This document shows positions 44,225-56,645 of a DNA stretch of 64,000 nucleotides, one piece after another (the first letter of the stretch is position 1; the number at the start of each line of letters is the position of its first letter). Location of the stretch: the NCBI GenBank assembly GCA_023548195.1, contig JAJHZJ010000009.1, positions 1,531,501-1,595,500 on the forward strand, given 5' to 3'. The notes under the pieces were generated by a model. The model ran no database searches and was not told where the DNA came from. It worked only from the letters and a program-made list of their open reading frames with translations. Source of the stretch: Bettongia penicillata ogilbyi (Eukaryota > Chordata > Mammalia > Diprotodontia > Potoroidae). The position numbers and the translations under genes were made by a program.

Positions 44225-44475
44225 AGCTGGGGAGTGCAGTGGATAGGACACTGGATCTGGAATTAGGAAGACTTGGGTTCAAATCTGGTCTCGCAGACAT
44301 TTCCTAACTGTGCAGGCTGGGCAAGTCATTGCACTTGTGTCTCAGTGTCCTCATCTATAACATGAGGATTATGACAGCACTACTTCATAAGATGGCTGTG
44401 AGAACAAAATGAGATATTCAGTGTGAAGTGTCTTGCACGCTTACAGCACAATCAGTACAGCTGTTGTTATTTTTG
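44225..44475 (+). repeat. tRNA-derived SINE (MIR/WSINE-like)
   Basis: 'gcagtggataggacactgga', 'agacttgggttcaaatctgg', 'ctgggcaagtcattgcactt' and 'tcatctataacatgaggatt', in order. Confidence 0.85.
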
Positions 44476-44479
44476 TCAG

Positions 44480-45690
44480 TGCCCTCTGAGAATGTGGTGT
44501 CTGGAACTAACCACAGTATTCACAGTGTGGCATGACCAAGGCAGAGTACCTAGTACTGGACGTTACGCCTTTCTTAATGTAGCATTAAGATTGCATTGAC
44601 TTTCTGAGGTGTGCTGCTCAACTGCTGACTGACATTAAGGTTCCCATCCACTGAAACCCCCAAATCTTCCACAGATGAGCCTTTCTCTGGCCATTTCTTT
44701 TCCCATCTTGTAATAAAGTTGATTTTTTGAAAAACTAAATCTACTTTACATTTATCCTTGTTAAATTTAATCTTGTGAGATTCAGCCCATTGTTATTACC
44801 TATCAAGATCTTTTTGAACTTTGACTTGATCATGCAAAGTTTCAGCTATCCTTTCCTACTTTATGTCACTTATAAGTCTGATAAGCCTACCATCTATGTC
44901 TTTTTTTATACACATCATTGATAAAAATATTAAACAGCCCACAGATTTCTGTTAAGCACAGATTTCTGAGAAAGTCTACTGGACAGTTTTTTATAAGGTA
45001 AAATCAGATCGCTGTTAGAGATGTAATAGTGATTTGATGCTCTTTAAGTCTGGTCATTCGGCCAGTTCTGAGTCTCCCTAAACTATACTTTTCTGTGGTC
45101 TGGTCCACTTGTCGCCATACTTTCCCCAAGAATAGAAGGAGAAATTCCATCAATTGCTTTGCTAAAAAATCTAGGTAAACTATACCTATAACTTTTTCCT
45201 GATCTGCAAGGCTAGTATCAGTGTCAAAAGGAGAGATAAGGTTAGTCTGTCGTGACTTATTCTTTGGCTCTTTGTGAGAGCTTTTCCTTTTCTAAATGTT
45301 AATTGAGAATCCCTTTAATACATGATCTAATAGTTTGCCAAGAATTAAAGCCAGATATGCTGCTTGTAAGATAAATTCCATTCTCTTCCTTTTTCGATGA
45401 ATGATGACATTTTGTCTATTTTCAGTTTTACAGTATCACTTTCAATCTCTGCAAGCTTTCAAAGATCGCTGACATTAGGTCAGCAATCATAAATGCCAGT
45501 TCTTTTAGTAACCTTGAATATAAATCATCTGTCCCTAGTGACTGGAATTTAATCAAGGGCAGCTGGGGGCTCCTTTCCTAAATTCATATTTCTCATGAGT
45601 ATCAATTAAGGAACAGCCATTTTTGTTCTGACCCTTCCAGTCCCACAGTCCTTGGCAGCTTTGTCATTGGTTATCGGTCATCTACCGATT
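44480..45690 (-). mobile_element. CR1-clade LINE (L3-like), antisense
   Basis: The + strand is the reverse of CR1 ORF2. Its minus strand encodes a decayed 'IVYLDF' RT strip (around 45170-45200). Characteristic reversed phrases are 'tgataaaaatattaaacagc', 'tctaggtaaactatacctat', 'aggttagtctgtcgtgactt' and 'tttcaaagatcgctgacatt'. This is a different family from the L2 copies: the mammalian CR1 remnant L3. Numerous stops and indels. Confidence 0.8.
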
Positions 45691-47329
45691 TCTTCCTTCA
45701 TTCTTTTCTTTTTTCCATTTTTTGCTGCCCTTAGTCATTCTGAGTTTTAGCATGGACACTGTTCTTTTAGGCATATATCATTTTTGTTTTCATTTACCTT
45801 TTGTCTGGACTTTTTTGTCCAGAGCTCCTGTTAAACTATGCCTAAGGTTTTTTTCTGTGGTTGTTATGAATTTTAAGATGTTACGGTCAGTTTTTTTCTT
45901 CCTTGCTGGTCACAATTAAATTTAAAATGGCAATCCTCCCATTACTTCCTCTACTTTGAGAGATGAAACTATCAAAAAGGCAAGTCAGAGATGCTCAGCT
46001 TAAACAGTAGCTCAGTGTAGATACAGCATGCAGACTGGACTCCTGAGTGCCAATCTTCTGGTCTCATCACAGCCTCCTGCTTGCCATGTAACCGTGAGAC
46101 AACTTTAGAAGATCTACCAAGGAATGGATAAAATTAGACTGAGAGGCTGGAAGTTCTCCATTCTCTAGTCTAAACAATGTCATTATGTTTGGTGAAAATA
46201 TTCCCTTTGGTGTTGCCTCTTTTCTGAAAACGTTTCCAAAGTGGTTTCTTCTTGCTGCTGGACATTTAGTCTCACCTCCTCTTATTTAATTCCACAAAGT
46301 TGGTTTTTTTTTCAATAGGAATGCAGGACATAGTCCAAAGAAAAATGCTCCTACTAAATTATGCAAATGATAATCTGACAAACCAAGGCAAATTATTCAA
46401 AAATCACCCAGAAAACTTATCCACAAGCCAAGCCTGCTTTTGTTGCAAGCTATCCAGAATATAAAGCACCACAGGAAAGAAATGTTTTGGAAATTAGAAT
46501 GAAATTACAGGTTGCCCACTATTTAGACTATAGTAAGGACTCATCAGTTCATTACTTAAGACTGCAGTGAGCAGATTTGTATTGGAGCCTTTATAATCAG
46601 GAGATTATTCTGACCTGACTAGAGGAAGAGAGACTATAAAAGAAATCCATAACCTTTTTTCTTCTGAATATTTATCTCCCAAAAAGATAACGGGGTGTTT
46701 TTGACAATTTTTCCCTTAGAAAGAAGCGAACTCAAGTTGCTAGTGAAAATTTCTTTATTGTCTTTTTCAAGTAATGGACTCATTAATTCTAATGGATATT
46801 GATTAGTGGAGAAAAATACATTACATCCTTATTAATGAGCCTATCTTAGTAAAGAGGGAAATGTTGCATAAAATTAATTTGGTTTCATAAGTGACTTTAT
46901 TAATGAAAATGCTTTCATATGACATTTGAATAAATCCAGTTAAAAAATGCAATTTTTAGCAATTATTGGGGAAAAACTAGGTGAAGGACAAAATAATGTT
47001 TCTTCAAAGAAGAAATGAATTAGTAAAAAAAATTGATATGACTTGAAACCATTCCAGAATAAAACAAAAATGACCACTAGGTCATATAGTACTTTTGAAA
47101 AGCCTGAATATAAATTCTCACAGTGGCTGGAAATATGTAATTTATTCAAGATTATAAGAGAATGTAACAGACATCTGAAATCACAAGATCACTCTCTCCT
47201 TCAATTGAAAAGAGCCTAAACTGAAAAAGAAATGTAGCAGAAATATTATTCCCAGACTGAGTCTACACAGTCTACAAAAATCTATCAAGCAATTGCTAAG
47301 TGTCCAGCTGGATGTTTCGTTTTGGGGAC
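45691..47329. other. Unannotated sequence in GLCE intron
   Basis: No gene or repeat that I can name. Moderately AT-rich. Confidence 0.4.
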
Positions 47330-47800
47330 ACATCTCTACCCTTAGGGAACTCACCTTCTAGTGCAAAAAGCAGCATTCAGACAACTGTGTACATATAAAA
47401 AATATATTGTGGGAGGGGAGGAGAGGTGAGGCCCTAGTAGTAGAGAGTACCAGGAAAGATTTCTTGCCAAAGGTGGGATCTGAGCTGAATCTTGAAGGAA
47501 GCCAGAGAAGTCAGGAAGAACTAAGGAGGCATAGTGCCCCAGGACTGAAGGGCTGCTAGTGAAAAGACTTGGAGTCAGGAGACAGACTGTTGTATGCAAG
47601 GAACAAGAGCCTGCTTTAGATAGATTGTAGGGGTCTGGAAAAGCCAGCAGGGGCTGGGTTGTGAAGGACTTTCGAAACCACACAGAGGCTTTTCTGCTTG
47701 ACTCTGCAGATAACAACCACTGGAGTATACTGAATCAGGACAGTGATGTGCTCAGACTTGTGCTGTAGGAAATTCACTTCCATAGATGAGTGGAGGATGG
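47330..47800 (-). repeat. L2 LINE fragment, antisense
   Basis: 'acccttagggaactcacctt', 'gaatcttgaaggaagccaga', 'gggctgggttgtgaaggact' and 'gtgatgtgctcagacttgtg' follow the reversed L2 order also seen at 3600-3800. Confidence 0.75.
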
Positions 47801-48215
47801 AGGCCTAAGAGTTGTCAGAAGTAGATTTCCCTCTCACATGGAGGTTTTATCAAAGGCCAGAAGACCATTTATTGAGTATTTGTAAGAGCAGGTTTTTGTG
47901 GTGTGAGGTCTGTAGGGGATGACCTTCTAAGGTCCTTTCCTGTCCATTAGATTTTGTAGTTGTGCCTACGGTGGCATCATGGGTTGTGTCCAACAGACTT
48001 TTTCCTGATTTATCTCCCTTGCTCAGTCTTAAGGCTTATACTGAAAAGGAGTGATATTAGCAGGGTCTTTTTTGTACCCTTTTGGGACTGGGAATAAAAC
48101 AGGTGACACCTCCTCAGAAAGTGCCTCCCATTTGGTTTTTAAAATATTTAGTAAACTTTCCTAACACAGTTGATCAAATATTCCAACTAATCTAGTTACC
48201 ACATACATACATATA

Positions 48216-48266
48216 CTAAGTGTCCCAAAAACCTCAGCGCACTTTTGAGCCATTAAAGCTTAATAT
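48216..48266 (+). repeat. Mariner-like terminal fragment
   Basis: 'taagtgtcccaaaaacctca' followed by 'cattaaagctta' resembles the terminal region of a mariner-derived repeat. Followed by a TG/TA simple repeat to about 48300. Confidence 0.4.
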
Positions 48267-49346
48267 GTGTGTGTATGTGTGTGTGTATACACATATATAT
48301 GTAAAAATAAATGTGATGCTGTTTGAGTAGGTAGCATCTGTTTTATGTAATAGATTCATACATGTATAAAGGAAACAATTTTCAAAGAATGAGAATATAA
48401 TAAAAACTATATTGAACTAGAATTCTAATAAGTATAATTTAATCTTTGATTTTAAAAGGTTATTATGGTTAACATTGAGTATTATATAGAAATGCTAGTT
48501 ACTGTAAAGACCTTCTGTTGACATTAAACTGACTAAAATTACTTTTGCCCGACCAGAACCCACGCAACTTGAACTTGATTCTTAAGCTTAGCAAGATGTA
48601 AGCACATCTTTGGAGTAATTCCAGTATCCACTTATCCCATTAAAATCAGATGACATTTAGTTCTCAAAATCTATACCAGCCGAACTTAAACTGTGCTGCT
48701 AGGCTTCAAAACAGTTTGTCATCAGAAAATTAGCCACTAGGTAATTAGTGTTTCTGGGCAGATCCATTCACAAAACCACTAGGAGTGAAAGGGTTATAGT
48801 CTCTACCTATGAATAAAGTGTCCCCATCAGCGAAATCGTGGTTCTCTTGAGCTGTATTTCAGGCAGAATAGAAATTATAATATGTCTGTTAGATATCTGG
48901 TGGTTGTTACACCCAGAGACACACAGACCATTCGTCAGTCAGCATTGGGTTATGGAAAAAGTTTAGCCTAACACCTGAGCAACTTGTTTTTAATTCTCTG
49001 CAGCAAAATATGACTAGTACAATTTGGGGAGGGGATAAGGTAAAGGTGAGAGGTTTGTTTTTTTAATATTAAAAAAATCTATTCTGGATTCACTAATTTC
49101 ATCCTTTATTTATGCTCAGTTTAGCAGTAAGAAATAATGAAGTGATACCTAAATTGAAATGTTAATTTTGATGTGTCGCTTTGTTAAATTGAATACCCCT
49201 TGAAGCAGTTAGGTACACCTCTTGTCTGGCAGTGTTATTACAGTGTAGCTTTCAGGAAGAATTTCACTAAAATGTTGAGATTAAGAGTGTTTTTCCTAAT
49301 CAGCCTTTTTTTGGTATGTGTGTTTGTGTGTCCTCCCTCCCTCCAG

Positions 49347-50371
49347 AAACCAGTGAGGGCGTCTCTCTACAGCTTGGAAACACGAAAGACTTCATTATTT
49401 CTTTTGACCTAAAGTTACTGACAAATGGGAGTGTGTCTGTGGTTTTGGAGACCACAGAGAAAAACCAACTCTTCACAGTGCATTATGTTTCAAACACTCA
49501 GCTGATTGCTTTTAAAGAAAGAGACATTTACTATGGCATTGGGCCCAGAACTAGTTGGAGCACTGTCACTAGAGACCTGGTCACTGACCTGAGGAAAGGA
49601 GTGGGCCTCTCCAACACAAAAGCTGTCAAGCAGACCAAAATAATGCCTAAGAAAGTAGTTAAGTTAATTGCAAAAGGGAAAGGATTCCTCGACAATATCA
49701 CCATCTCTACCACGGCTCACATGGCTGCTTTCTTTGCTGCAAGCCATTGGCTGGTTAAAAACCAGGATGAAAAAGGTGGCTGGCCAATTATGGTGACACG
49801 AAAGTTAGGAGAAGGGTTCAGATCTTTAGAGCCTGGCTGGTACTCTGCCATGGCCCAAGGCCAAGCTATTTCGACCTTAGTAAGGGCCTATCTGTTAACC
49901 AAGGACCACATATTCCTTGACTCAGCTTTACGGGCAACAGCGCCTTATAAGTTCTTGTCAGAACAACATGGAGTGAAAGCTGTCTTCATGAATAAATATG
50001 ACTGGTATGAAGAATATCCAACCACACCTAGCTCGTTTGTTTTAAATGGCTTCATGTATTCTTTAATTGGACTGTATGATTTAAAAGAAACTGCAGGGGA
50101 AAAACTAGGAAAAGAAGCAAAGTTGCTGTACGAACGTGGCATGGAATCCCTGAAAGCCATGCTCCCCTTGTACGACACTGGCTCAGGCACAATCTACGAC
50201 CTCCGGCACTTCATGCTGGGCATCGCTCCCAACCTGGCCCGCTGGGACTATCACACCACACACATCAACCAGCTCCAGCTGCTGAGCACCATCGATGAGT
50301 CTCCCATCTTCAGAGAGTTCGTCAAGCGGTGGAAAAGTTACCTGAAAGGCAGCAGAGCAAAGCACAACTAA
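49347..50371 (+). CDS. GLCE: GLCE last coding exon (residues 278-618) with stop
   Basis: The acceptor is a TCCCTCC-type tract ending in AG at 49345-49346. The split codon rebuilds Glu278, and reading runs '[19 protein letters not shown]' to the stop TAA at 50369-50371. It encodes the rest of the beta domain and the C-terminal alpha-barrel (C5-epimerase C-terminal domain, roughly residues 425-610). Sequons are visible at Asn304 (NGS) and Asn394 (NIT). The residues known for catalysis or substrate binding in the human enzyme are all present with a +1 offset: Glu500-Tyr501 in YEEYP, Tyr561 in IYDLRHF and Tyr579 in RWDYHTTH. The C-terminus ends in GSRAKHN as in other vertebrates. There is no frameshift or early stop, so the gene looks functional. 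Having nearly the whole catalytic domain in one large terminal exon is typical of GLCE. Confidence 0.97.
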
Positions 50372-50583
50372 AGCTTGAGACCAAAATCACATTTCAGCCG
50401 TCTGCTGTCCACAGGAACGATCAGTCACCCTTTCATAGCAAAACAAAGGCACATTTTAAAAGGTCACATACCAAGTTTTTATGGATGACTTTAAAGAAGT
50501 GGTCCTTAAAGGTAACCCAAAATAATTGCATTCCATGATGTGGATGTTAAGAAGGGTAAGTGACATTTCTAGCACGGGGGCTA

Positions 50584-50589
50584 AATAAA
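50584..50589 (+). promoter_or_regulatory. GLCE: Possible proximal GLCE poly(A) signal
   Basis: AATAAA about 210 bases after the stop codon. Use of this site would give a very short 3'UTR. The downstream sequence is only weakly T/G-rich. Confidence 0.3.
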
Positions 50590-52975
50590 GGCTACTCCCT
50601 TTACCTTGCTATAGCCCAGTTTGATTAGACTTGCCTTAAAAAAAAGTCACACTCAGTTTGGGGAACATCATTTTCTTCTTATGTGAAAATGGTTAAATAG
50701 CCATATAGTCCTTCTGTCTAGCCCTTACCTGAAAATTTAGTATGTGGCCTCTTTTAAAATGAAATTATTTATGTGTGTGTTGGAAGCAGAGTAAAGAAAA
50801 ATCTTGTGCTGTAATGAGGTAAATGTCTATTTACTTGTAAACTAGATAGTGGACTGTGTACATCTTTTTAAAAGATGTTTCTTTTCTACAGAATAATTTT
50901 GGGGGGAACATTTGTTAAATTTGGTATATATGGAGAAATATTTTGAGCTTATGGTTTTCTTGAAATGTATAAATTAAAAACATAAAGCCAGTTTTCTGGC
51001 TTCCAAGTTACATTCTGTAAGCACAAATTAGAGTGAAAATAGTTGACTGCACAATTGCAAAGCTACCATTCATTTTGATGAAACTTGATCTCCAATCGGT
51101 TGAGAGTTTGATCATCAATCAATCCCCCCTGCCATAGCATTGGGTTCTTTTTGTCACGGTTTGGAATTTTGTATTCTTATTTCAGATTATATTTAAGAAT
51201 TCTGTTCATTTTGATATCCCATTCTTTTGAAACTTCATCATCAGCCTAGATTTGTAAAGGATCTAATTTTCATAGCCTGCAGAAAAACTTGACTTAAATT
51301 TCTAATAGGCCTGAGTAGCTTCTTTTCTGCAGGGTAATTCACTTTAAGGGCTTTTTGAATCAATGTCCATTGTTATAACCATTCCCCACTCCCATACATG
51401 TTTGAAAGGGGGAACAATGTAGTGTAAGCATTTAATTCAAGACACATGCTTTTTTCATACTTTAAGCCATTGATGTAATGTACATTAAATGTTTTTTTTT
51501 TCTAATGTTAGAGAAAATTCTTTCCGCAGTTAGACAAGAGAAGCTGCTTCTATTTGTAGGCAGATTTCATAGCCCTTCACATCCACATGGGTATTGTGTG
51601 GTTGGATAAAGGCCTTCAGATTCATTGATCAGGTCATTGAGCCAGTGGGGGTAGGGTGAGTATAATTTGCCACTGGTGTTTGTCTTAATTCCATTAGGAA
51701 GTGATTGGTTGCAGGCCTTTATAGTAATGCCTTATAGCAATACTGTGACTTCTATAAGTTATAAACATAAGGCCCCACAGTTCCCAAGCAAAAAGCCTGT
51801 CAAGTACAATATGGCTTAGCTACTCATACCAAATGGTCACCAGAAACCAAATATGTGCCCTATCAATCTGCAAAATCTCTTTTACTTGTGGATCAAGAAA
51901 GGAAGATGAAATTTTAAAAAGATGCATGTCAGCACTAAGATAAAATAAATCTGGTCAGAGAAGAAGCAGACTTGAAGCAATCGATGTGTTTAACCATTAG
52001 TTTTTAATTTTACAGTCTGAAAGTTCCAGACTCAGAGCTTTTTTTCTCTCTCTCTCAATACCAGAGTCTGGAAAGTCTGTGTGTAATCTCCGCACTCACC
52101 CCCTATTTGATTCATCGTGATAGCAAGCCTGTTCTAGAAATATGAATGGTCCAGGCTTCTCCAGATGTGTTTGCACACCTCGAAGGAGCTCAGATTAGAA
52201 GGATTCATGAGAGTGTTATGGTACTGCTTTGGAGACAAATACCAGTGCCTTAACAATTTGACTGTCTTCTGTGCAGGAAAGAAATGCAGTGATTTTCATC
52301 TGGAAATGTCAGAAATGAAGGGCATTGGTGTTTCTGTGCTGTTGGAATGACCTTGCATTCTCTTCTGCAGAAGCAACAGCAACAGCATGATTTCCTTGGT
52401 CCTAAGAGAGTTCCCTGAACCTATGGCACCATTGTTGGGAAAAACATATGGAGACTACATTATTATGTTCCCCCTTAACTGTCTGTTCTTTACATTTAAA
52501 ATTGTCTCTGTGAATCTCCTCAGTGAGAGCTGCTTATATTTAAACCATTTGACCTGTGCACTCTTGTTCTGAGCTTGACTGGGGGGAGACTAGGTACTGG
52601 GGAGAGGAGATAGGATGGGGAAGCGCACACTCTTGTATGTATGGCTTTTGCCTTTAGTTGACTTTGATTTGAACCTAACCCTCTTGGCATTTCACATGTA
52701 AAATCAAATCATCCAAGAGTGGAGAGGTGCAATTTCCACGTGACCTTTGGATCAGGCATATTGTATATAGGTTTCATCTAAGAAACACGATGCATGTGAG
52801 CATATGCAACAGTGACACACACAAGCACAACTGTATGAGCGTGGCAGTCTTCTTTTCTTGACCAGTGTAGGAAAGCTGTGCACTGGAAGCTGCTATTTTC
52901 ATCCACTTTCTAGTCTTTCTTTTCTCGTTTCTTCTTTGTTGTACATGTGGGTTATACACCATGTGTTAAATATGC

Positions 52976-52981
52976 AATAAA
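52976..52981 (+). promoter_or_regulatory. GLCE: Alternative GLCE poly(A) signal
   Basis: AATAAA 199 bases upstream of the main candidate signal, followed by GTGTTT. It could give a slightly shorter transcript. Confidence 0.45.
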
Positions 52982-53174
52982 GTGTTTACTGGATGCCCTT
53001 CTAAAGGGTAGTCCTTTGTAAAGCTGTACAGACTTTGCAGTTCAAGCACAATGTGCACATGCTAGTTTTATATACAGCGAAACTTGATTTTTTGCAGATG
53101 GAAAGGTATTATGTTTCTATACAGAGTAAACGGATCGTTTGTGCTTAATGTAAAGCTGCTTTATAAAATTGTAA

Positions 53175-53180
53175 AATAAA
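53175..53180 (+). promoter_or_regulatory. GLCE: Predicted main poly(A) signal of GLCE
   Basis: AATAAA with a T/G-rich downstream element about 25-45 bases later. MIR and SINE remnants reappear only beyond this point, consistent with the gene end. Confidence 0.7.
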
Positions 53181-53200
53181 GTTTTTATCTTGAGAGCACT

Positions 53201-53516
53201 ATGCCTGAGTGGTTCTGTTTGGCCTCTTATATTCCAAGAGAGTGTGGAGGAAGCAGACCAGGGCTAAATCGAGTGGTGGCTGCAGCCCATTACTTCCACA
53301 GCCGTTCTGAATAGATAACTTCCTGTTAGACCCATGCTAGGTAATGTGCTGCACACCCTTTCCAATACGACCTGCTGACCTTGGGAGGATCCAGGAAGTA
53401 GGAGGGCCGGCCCTCAAGCTTGGACTGAGACAGAACTAACTCATGGGAAACCATTTTGGAACGGGACTAAATAATGGCCCACTAAACTTTTAACGCAAAG
53501 TGCTGTATTGTTGATT
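53201..53516. other. Downstream flank, unannotated
   Basis: No gene or repeat recognised between the GLCE end and the minisatellite. Confidence 0.4.
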
Positions 53517-53611
53517 TTACACACACACACGTTACATTATCATTGTTGGCTTTACACATATGTTACATTATCATTGTTGGTTACACACACACGTTACATT
53601 ATCACATGTGA
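53517..53611 (+). repeat. 31-bp minisatellite, three units
   Basis: The block 'gttacattatcattgttgg' starts at 53531 and 53562, and a third partial unit starts at 53593. Units are joined by CA-rich linkers, with an exact 31-base period. Confidence 0.95.
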
Positions 53612-54269
53612 CCTAAGTGAGTATCAGTATTCGGGAGCAGTAAGTCATTGTGGGTTGGAGACTTCACGATGATATCTGATTCTGGGCCTTGAAAGAGGGG
53701 GCAGAATTTGGATGTGCAGAATAGGAGAGGAGGATGTTCCAGACCAAGGAAGAAAATGATCTGAAAGATTGTCACTGCAAGAGAGGATACCCTTTTCTTT
53801 CCTCTTTGGGTGACTAACTCTGTTACTACACCACCACACTTTTTTTATACTTGCCCATTCTCCACAACACCAAGTACTGGTCATCTTGTTAAAAAAAAAA
53901 AAGGCTCTTCAACCCACTGGGTTTTGATTCATAAATATGTATAAAACTGTGTAACCCTGTATCTGACTAAACACAGTGTTCTTCCCAGAACTCTGCAGGG
54001 TGGAATGGCAGTATGTTACTCATAAAGCCTGAGGTCCACATGCAGACTCCCATGCCCTCACTACTCATTGCCCTCAAAAGCTCTTGTCAGTGGGTTACTG
54101 CAGCTGTCCTTGCTCCCATCATCAGTGCAAGACCTCAAGCTCCCAGGCATCATGGAGTCTAACTATGGTTTTTGGTAAGTCAGCTTCACCTCAGTTGAAT
54201 AAAATAATCTCCTAGCTTCCTTTTCTAAAATTTTGTGAGATATAACATGTATATACATACACATATACA

Positions 54270-54345
54270 CGTGTGTATTCCAATTCAGCCTCAGATACTC
54301 ATTAGCTGTGTGACCCTGGGTAAGTCATTTAACCTCTCCCTTGGA
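54270..54345 (+). repeat. Partial tRNA-derived SINE
   Basis: 'aattcagcctcagatactca' and 'tgtgaccctgggtaagtcat', cut by the next SINE. Confidence 0.75.
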
Positions 54346-54590
54346 GGCATCTAGATTGCTCAGCAGATAGAGTGCTGGTCCTGGTGTCAGGAAGACCTGA
54401 GTTCAAATTCAACCTCAGATGGTTACTAGCTGTATGACTCTGGGCAAGTCACTTAACGTCTCTCAGTTTTCCTTAATCTATTGGAGAAGGAAATAGCAAA
54501 CCACTCCAGTATCTTTGCTAAGAAAAAATCCCATGAACAATGTGGTCCTTGGAAGTGTTCAGACACCACTGAACAACAATGCATGTATAT
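54346..54590 (+). repeat. MAR1-type SINE
   Basis: Head 'gcagatagagtgctggtcct', then 'agttcaaattcaacctcaga', 'aaaccactccagtatctttg' and a decayed 'cactgaacaacaatg' end. Confidence 0.9.
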
Positions 54591-55260
54591 GTACACATTT
54601 TGTATGTGCAGTCAGCAACAAGTTATCTGCTCACAATTCTTTTGTAGGACTTTTCTAGTCCTGTATTTGAAACTGAGCTGTTTTGGTACCTTGAAAACCT
54701 TTACCTTATCCACATCAGAACACTTAAGCATTAAACTTCACCCATGGTCCCAGCCCTACAGTACTAGAGTCATAAGTAAATAGCTGTTATATTCTAACCC
54801 AGCTTACTATTCATATAACCATTGTTTTCTGTCTTTAAAATGTCCTAAAACAATAACCAAATGGGCCAGGGTTAGCATTCAATGAGGTAGGTTAGGAACC
54901 AGGAGAGCTGGTTAGCTCTCCCTTAGCTCTGTCAAAGGTTTAATTTAACGTCGTAAATCAGTCCCGCTTTGGACTTGACTTTCTTCATTAATGTCTGCCT
55001 CAGAATTTTCCAAGAAGGGGAATTTTAAATGAGGTTTAGAGCATTAGGATATTTGTAGTCACATGGTCATGGAATGAGGCAGCTCTGGATTTGTTTCCCA
55101 AAGAACCATCTTGTCACCTTGTACAATTAATTTCTCTTTTCTTGACTTTAGTGCCCTTACAAATAAGGATTTTGGTAAAGATGTTTTCTGAGGATTTTTC
55201 TAGCTTTGAAATATTGTGATCCTAGGAATTTAAAATACAGAGTGCTGTAATATCAACACC
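54591..55260. other. Unannotated sequence
   Basis: Nothing recognised. Confidence 0.4.
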
Positions 55261-55274
55261 ATTATTAATAAATG

Positions 55275-55350
55275 TTATATATAACACACACATATATATA
55301 TATACTATATGTGTGTTTGTGTGTGTATATATATACATATATACTATAGT
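55275..55350. repeat. CA / TA / TG simple repeat with hairpin potential
   Basis: (CA)n followed by (TA)n, then TGTGTG and (TA)n again. The CA and TG blocks are complementary, so a stem can form. Confidence 0.9.
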
Positions 55351-56204
55351 AAATTTTATTTAGATATATGAAGTCATCCTTCTCCCTATGTGCCTTGAAG
55401 TTGTCCTGGGTTGGCTTAACGACAGGATATAAAATCTAGATTGCAGACAAAATCTAGATTTTCATTACTCCCATTTGCTAAGAGTGGGAAATTGAAAATA
55501 GAAGTGAATTTAAATGTTGTCATGGTGATTAATTTGAATGTTTGCTGCCCAATTTGTGGTGAAAGGAGATACATTTACCATCTGCCTAGAATGATTGATA
55601 CCTTGTGTACATGTTCTTCATCTCCTGCATGTTAAACAGCAATTCTAAACTGTTCTACTAATTCTATTCCAGAAAGAAAAAGAAATATAAAGCTAACGTT
55701 TGTTGTAATGTCCCATTTCTACAGAGTAGCGGTTGAAAGGCAGAAGAAAGGGAGTGAAGGGGGTAGAGGGATCCTGGTGATGATCGAAATAGCCACCCAT
55801 CCATAGCACTAGGCAAACAGTTTATCTCAGATGCCATTAGTTAAAATCTCTGCTATACCTGAGGCCTGTAACAACGGTGAAAATCCAAGGTCTTAGCCCA
55901 TAATCTGATGTATTCCCCACTGTGCCCTGAAATTTCTGATTGCATTTTGAAGTCAGAATGACTGCTTTATTCCAGTAAAAGAAAATCTGGTGAGGAGAGG
56001 AAATGAACCCTATTGGATGCCTTGTTTGTATGTAAACATATGGTGAAATGGCTCCTTTTTAGTATATCGACCCCTTTTTCACACCTGTGAAGTGAAGTCT
56101 GGGTAGCCCATTTTAATAGAGCAGTGCCAAGCACCTTGTGTTTCCTGAAGTAAATGCTTAGATTCTATCACCTGCACAGTGAGTGAAAAGAAAAAAATGG
56201 CTAT

Positions 56205-56352
56205 GACTTCTTTAGAAAGGTGGGATTTTAGAGCTGGGAAGCACCTTAAAAATCCAGCCAGCCCATTAAGATGAAAAAAACTCAGGCCATGACTTGGCAA
56301 CAGATAAAAGTCAGTTGTAGAATGGTGTCCTCTGACTCCAGATCCAGGCTTC
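56205..56352 (-). repeat. MIR, antisense
   Basis: 'attttagagctgggaagcac', 'gatgaaaaaaactcaggcca' and 'tctgactccagatccaggct'. Confidence 0.7.
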
Positions 56353-56454
56353 CTTCCGTTATGCCCAAAGGCCCTTCTGCTAACTTCCTTCTATAGCCAT
56401 AAATAAGCACCTTTGCTTTCCAAAATGCACCCTGGGTGTTAGTTTGAGGGTTTT

Positions 56455-56645
56455 TATTGTGCTGGCACTGAACTTGGAAACAGAAGACCTAGATTCAGAA
56501 CTGGCCTCAGTTCTTTCCTACCCATGAGGCTTTGGGCAATTTGCTTCACAACTCTTAAGGACTCAGTTTGCCTCTTTGTAAAAAGTAGGTAATCTCCAAG
56601 ATCCCTTCCAGCTCTAACACAATTACTTAGACATGCTCTCCCAGG
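56455..56645 (+). repeat. MIR
   Basis: 'agacctagattcagaactgg', 'tttgggcaatttgcttcaca', 'aggtaatctccaagatccct' and 'tccagctctaac'. Confidence 0.8.

Larger units (their letters stand above)
42022..49346 (+). other. GLCE: GLCE intron between coding exons 2 and 3
   Basis: A GT-AG intron of 7325 bases, phase 1. It holds a repeat mosaic at 43150-45690 (L1 tail, L2, SINE, CR1/L3) and an antisense L2 at 47330-47800. A mariner-like end lies near 48218. Positions 45700-47320 and 47950-49340 hold no feature I can name apart from short TG/TA runs near 48260-48300. Confidence 0.9.
50372..53200 (+). other. GLCE: GLCE 3' untranslated region (about 2.8 kb)
   Basis: AT-rich, repeat-poor sequence follows the stop codon without any recognisable SINE or LINE until after the last strong poly(A) signal. 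Candidate signals AATAAA lie at 50584-50589, 52976-52981 and 53175-53180. The last is followed by a G/T-rich stretch (about 53205-53225) suited to cleavage near 53195-53200. The absence of repeats, unlike the flanks, fits a conserved UTR. The end point is inferred, not observed in transcript data. Confidence 0.75.
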
